Positions 61,783 to 64,000 of a stretch of DNA of 64,000 bases are shown here, piece by piece. The stretch's first letter is position 1. Each line of letters starts with the position of its first letter. Location of the stretch: NCBI GenBank assembly GCA_964020085.1, contig CAXHUQ010000453.1:27501-91500 (forward strand), in the 5' to 3' direction. The stretch is from Micromussa lordhowensis. Its lineage: Eukaryota; Cnidaria; Anthozoa; Scleractinia; Lobophylliidae. The notes below the pieces were generated by a model. The model was given only the letters and a program-made list of their open reading frames with translations, did not search any database and was not told where the DNA came from. A program made the translations under genes and the position numbers.

Positions 61783-64000
61783 TTACTGGTTGCTCAGCTT
61801 AATTGAAGATGGTAAGTCTGCCTTGGACAGACGACCATCGCATCTCATGATCCCTTGGCTATCAGTAAATATGCCAAACTGCTTTCTCCAAATTTCGAAC
61901 TTGGCGTTCTTGCTTAAGGACTTCTGAACTTCCTTGATCCAGATAGTTTCGGCATCTACCATGATGTCTTGACCAGCAGACTCACTTGACGAAGAGATGT
62001 CCTTCTTCAGCGATGACTTCATGGTCCTTACAAACTTGAGAACCAAGGAGGCAACTCTTAGCAGTCTCAGAATATTACTCAAGTCTTCCACTCTCATGAT
62101 CTGCGCCATGGCACAAGGTTCAGTTGCTGCAAGAAATAAGGATGAGGTTTGGCACTTTCTCGTCAGCTCTCACTTCTACGAAACATTCTTCAGGGATGTG
62201 TGTACTGTTGAGCACACTCTTGGTGCCTTCCGTAAAGCGTGTTAATCACTTGGGATCTTCTTTCCAAAGGGGACACTTTGAGAGCTCCACGGGACTCAAT
62301 CCTCTCGAGGGGATATCGGCTGGGTTCTCCTCTCCGTTACAGTGCTGCCATCTTCTTGCTGGAACAAGGGTCCTGATCTCACTTACTCGGTTTCGGCCGA
62401 ATTGCTTCCACTCTCTTTCCTCGCCCTTAATCCAAAACAATGTTACTCTTGAGTCAGTCCAACAGGTCATGTTTGTAATTGTTACATCAAGCTCTAAAGC
62501 TTCCTTAACATGCGTGATAAGTCTCGCAAGTACCAAGGTGGCTAGAAGCTCTAGTCTTGGAATAGTTAATTCCTTCACAGGGGCAACCCTGGACTTAGAG
62601 GCAACCGACTTGAGATAGCCTGCAACGGTCGTTGTCACGTCCAGATAGATGACTGCAGCATAGGCTTTACTGGATGCATCGCCAAACCCATGAAGACTGC
62701 AACTGATAACCTTGACTTGAATTCCTTGGAAATAGCATCGTGGTAACGAGAGTGCTGTTACACCGTCTAACCCATTCAGCAGTTTGTGCCACGTCTTCAA
62801 CAAGTTGCCATTAAAGGGGTCATCCCAACCAATTTTCGTTTTGCAAAGTTTCTGGAAGAACAACTTGAGCTCGATGATGATTGGTGAAAGGAATCCAAAG
62901 GGATCATAGAACTTCGCAGCAACACTAACAACATTTCTCTTGGTGGGTTGTAAGTCTCTTGCATAGTTCGCTATTTCAGTCAACTCAAAGATGAATTCAT
63001 CCTTCAAGGGTTTCCAGCGTTCTCCAAGCACCTTTTGTTCCAAACTGCTGGTTTCTTCTACTCCACCAAGCATGCTCTTAGCATAAGGTTTCATGCTCTT
63101 CTGACACAACATTCCTTTCCAGAAGAGCTTGGAATGACTGTGCATTTCCAGGTTCAACACTAGATGCATCAGCATTAGACTTTCTGGTCTTATTACACTG
63201 GATTCTCTTTGTTAGTTCAGGGCAATTTGACACAAACTTCCTTAGGTTGAATCCTCCCTCAGCAAGCCTGAGCTTGGACTTCAGATGCAGTTCATAAGCC
63301 GTGTCGGCCTCAGAGGCTCCAGAACTTAGGTCATCAACATAAATCGAGCGAAGAAATTTCTCCACAAATTCAGGATCGGCTCTATTGTACTGTTCGACGT
63401 GATGCTTGATTGTGGCATTTAGCAGGGAAGGACTGGATGAGACTCCAAATACAACGCGAGTGAACCTCAGAAGCACAATTTCTGGCGAGAGTTTGTCTAT
63501 ATCATCCACCCATAGGAATCTTAACACGTCTCGGTCTTCCTCTCTCATTCCTACCATCAGAAATGCCTTTTCCACATCACCCGTCAAGGCCACTTGATTA
63601 ACGCAAAATCTTAAAAGTACATCAAATATGTTCTCTGCAAGGGGTGGACCAGTGTACAGGCAATCATTGAAGGCTATACCATCAGATTTCGCGGAAGCAT
63701 CGTACACAACTAGGAGCTTGGTTGTTGACTTGTCGGTCCTAATCACTGCATGATGCGATATGTAGTGGACCCTACCAACTCCTCCTTCACTAGGCTTCTC
63801 CACTACTTCAACTATGCCTCTTTGTAGCTGTTCCTTTATTACAGAATCATATTCCTTTAGGACTTCAGGGTCTTGGCGAAGACGTTTAAGAAGGTTCTCT
63901 AGGCGTTTCCTGCTTAGCTCATAGTTGTCAGGAAGACTAGGATGTGGTGTTTTCCAGGGCAGATGGACTTCGCGGACTTCGTCTTCAATTTCTACCTCTT
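61783..64000 (-). pseudogene. Second BEL/Pao pol: RT and RNase H, integrase core deleted (runs off the window)
   Basis: The frame is open at the window edge (64000) and continues through RT motifs LPDNYELSRKRL, TGDVEKAFLMVGMREEDRD and the catalytic box RSIYVDDLSSG. It shifts frame at about 63078-63175, continues with FYDPFGFLSPI, RNase H (LHGFGDASSKAYAAVIY; IPRLELLATL; TCWTDSRVTLFWI) and NPADIPSRG, shifts again near 62246-62109, and reaches the integrase N-terminal region (MRCDGRLSKADLPSS). There the zinc domain and D,D,E core are missing: sense resumes only with an RPRRAA-like tail near 61760, just before the polypurine tract. It differs clearly from the intact element at 17.7-23.5 kb. Confidence 0.85.

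Overview
The window looks like animal nuclear DNA, most likely an anthozoan cnidarian and probably a stony coral. It holds spliced metazoan genes: a DIPK1/FAM69-type secretory-pathway kinase, an astacin metalloprotease and class A GPCRs. These sit in AT-rich DNA crowded with BEL/Pao, gypsy and DIRS retrotransposons, LINE tails, SINEs, hairpin MITEs and a decayed Polinton/adintovirus-like element. The assignment to coral is an inference from the mix of repeats, not a proof.

Layout. 1-3.2 kb: minus-strand wreck of a multicopy transposase-like gene with internal duplications. 4.7-9.8 kb: several TIR or foldback elements, including a 1.19-kb foldback carrying a RecQ-helicase-like fragment. 10.8-13.4 kb: two-exon DIPK1-like kinase gene whose intron holds a broken copy of part of its own second exon. 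14.5-24.2 kb: a nest of mobile elements. A DIRS-like retrotransposon (gag and RT) is split by a Harbinger-like TIR element with TTA target duplications; that element is split by a young BEL/Pao retrotransposon with identical 120-bp LTRs and an AAAGT duplication. A 55-bp palindrome with a 10-bp duplication sits just upstream of the DIRS gag start.

25.1-38.0 kb: an endogenous Polinton/adintovirus-like element. It has protein-primed-type DNA polymerase B (frameshift plus nonsense codon), a retroviral-type integrase (frameshifted), a penton-like capsid gene (frameshifted), small basic Gly-Gly proteins at both ends transcribed inward, and a set of small unrecognised genes. I see no major capsid, packaging ATPase or maturation protease gene. 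Two hairpin MITEs have landed inside it. 38.0-42.0 kb: a 3'-truncated gypsy element with a 200-base assembly gap, abutting the viral element.

43.4-44.8 kb: four consecutive exons of an astacin gene on the minus strand, with a GTCA-type microsatellite in an intron. 47-57.7 kb: a segmental duplication. Each unit carries a class A GPCR on the minus strand; one copy (50.8-51.7 kb) is frameshifted and the other (56.7-57.7 kb) is intact. A tRNA-derived SINE is present in only one unit. 57.9-61.3 kb: more hairpins, a second SINE and a dispersed repeat that carries RFX X-box motifs. 61.4-64 kb: the 3' half of a second BEL/Pao element with its integrase core deleted, running off the end of the window.

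The host genes (kinase, astacin, GPCR) show no common pathway. The main biology is layered transposition and the remains of a large DNA virus-like transposon.
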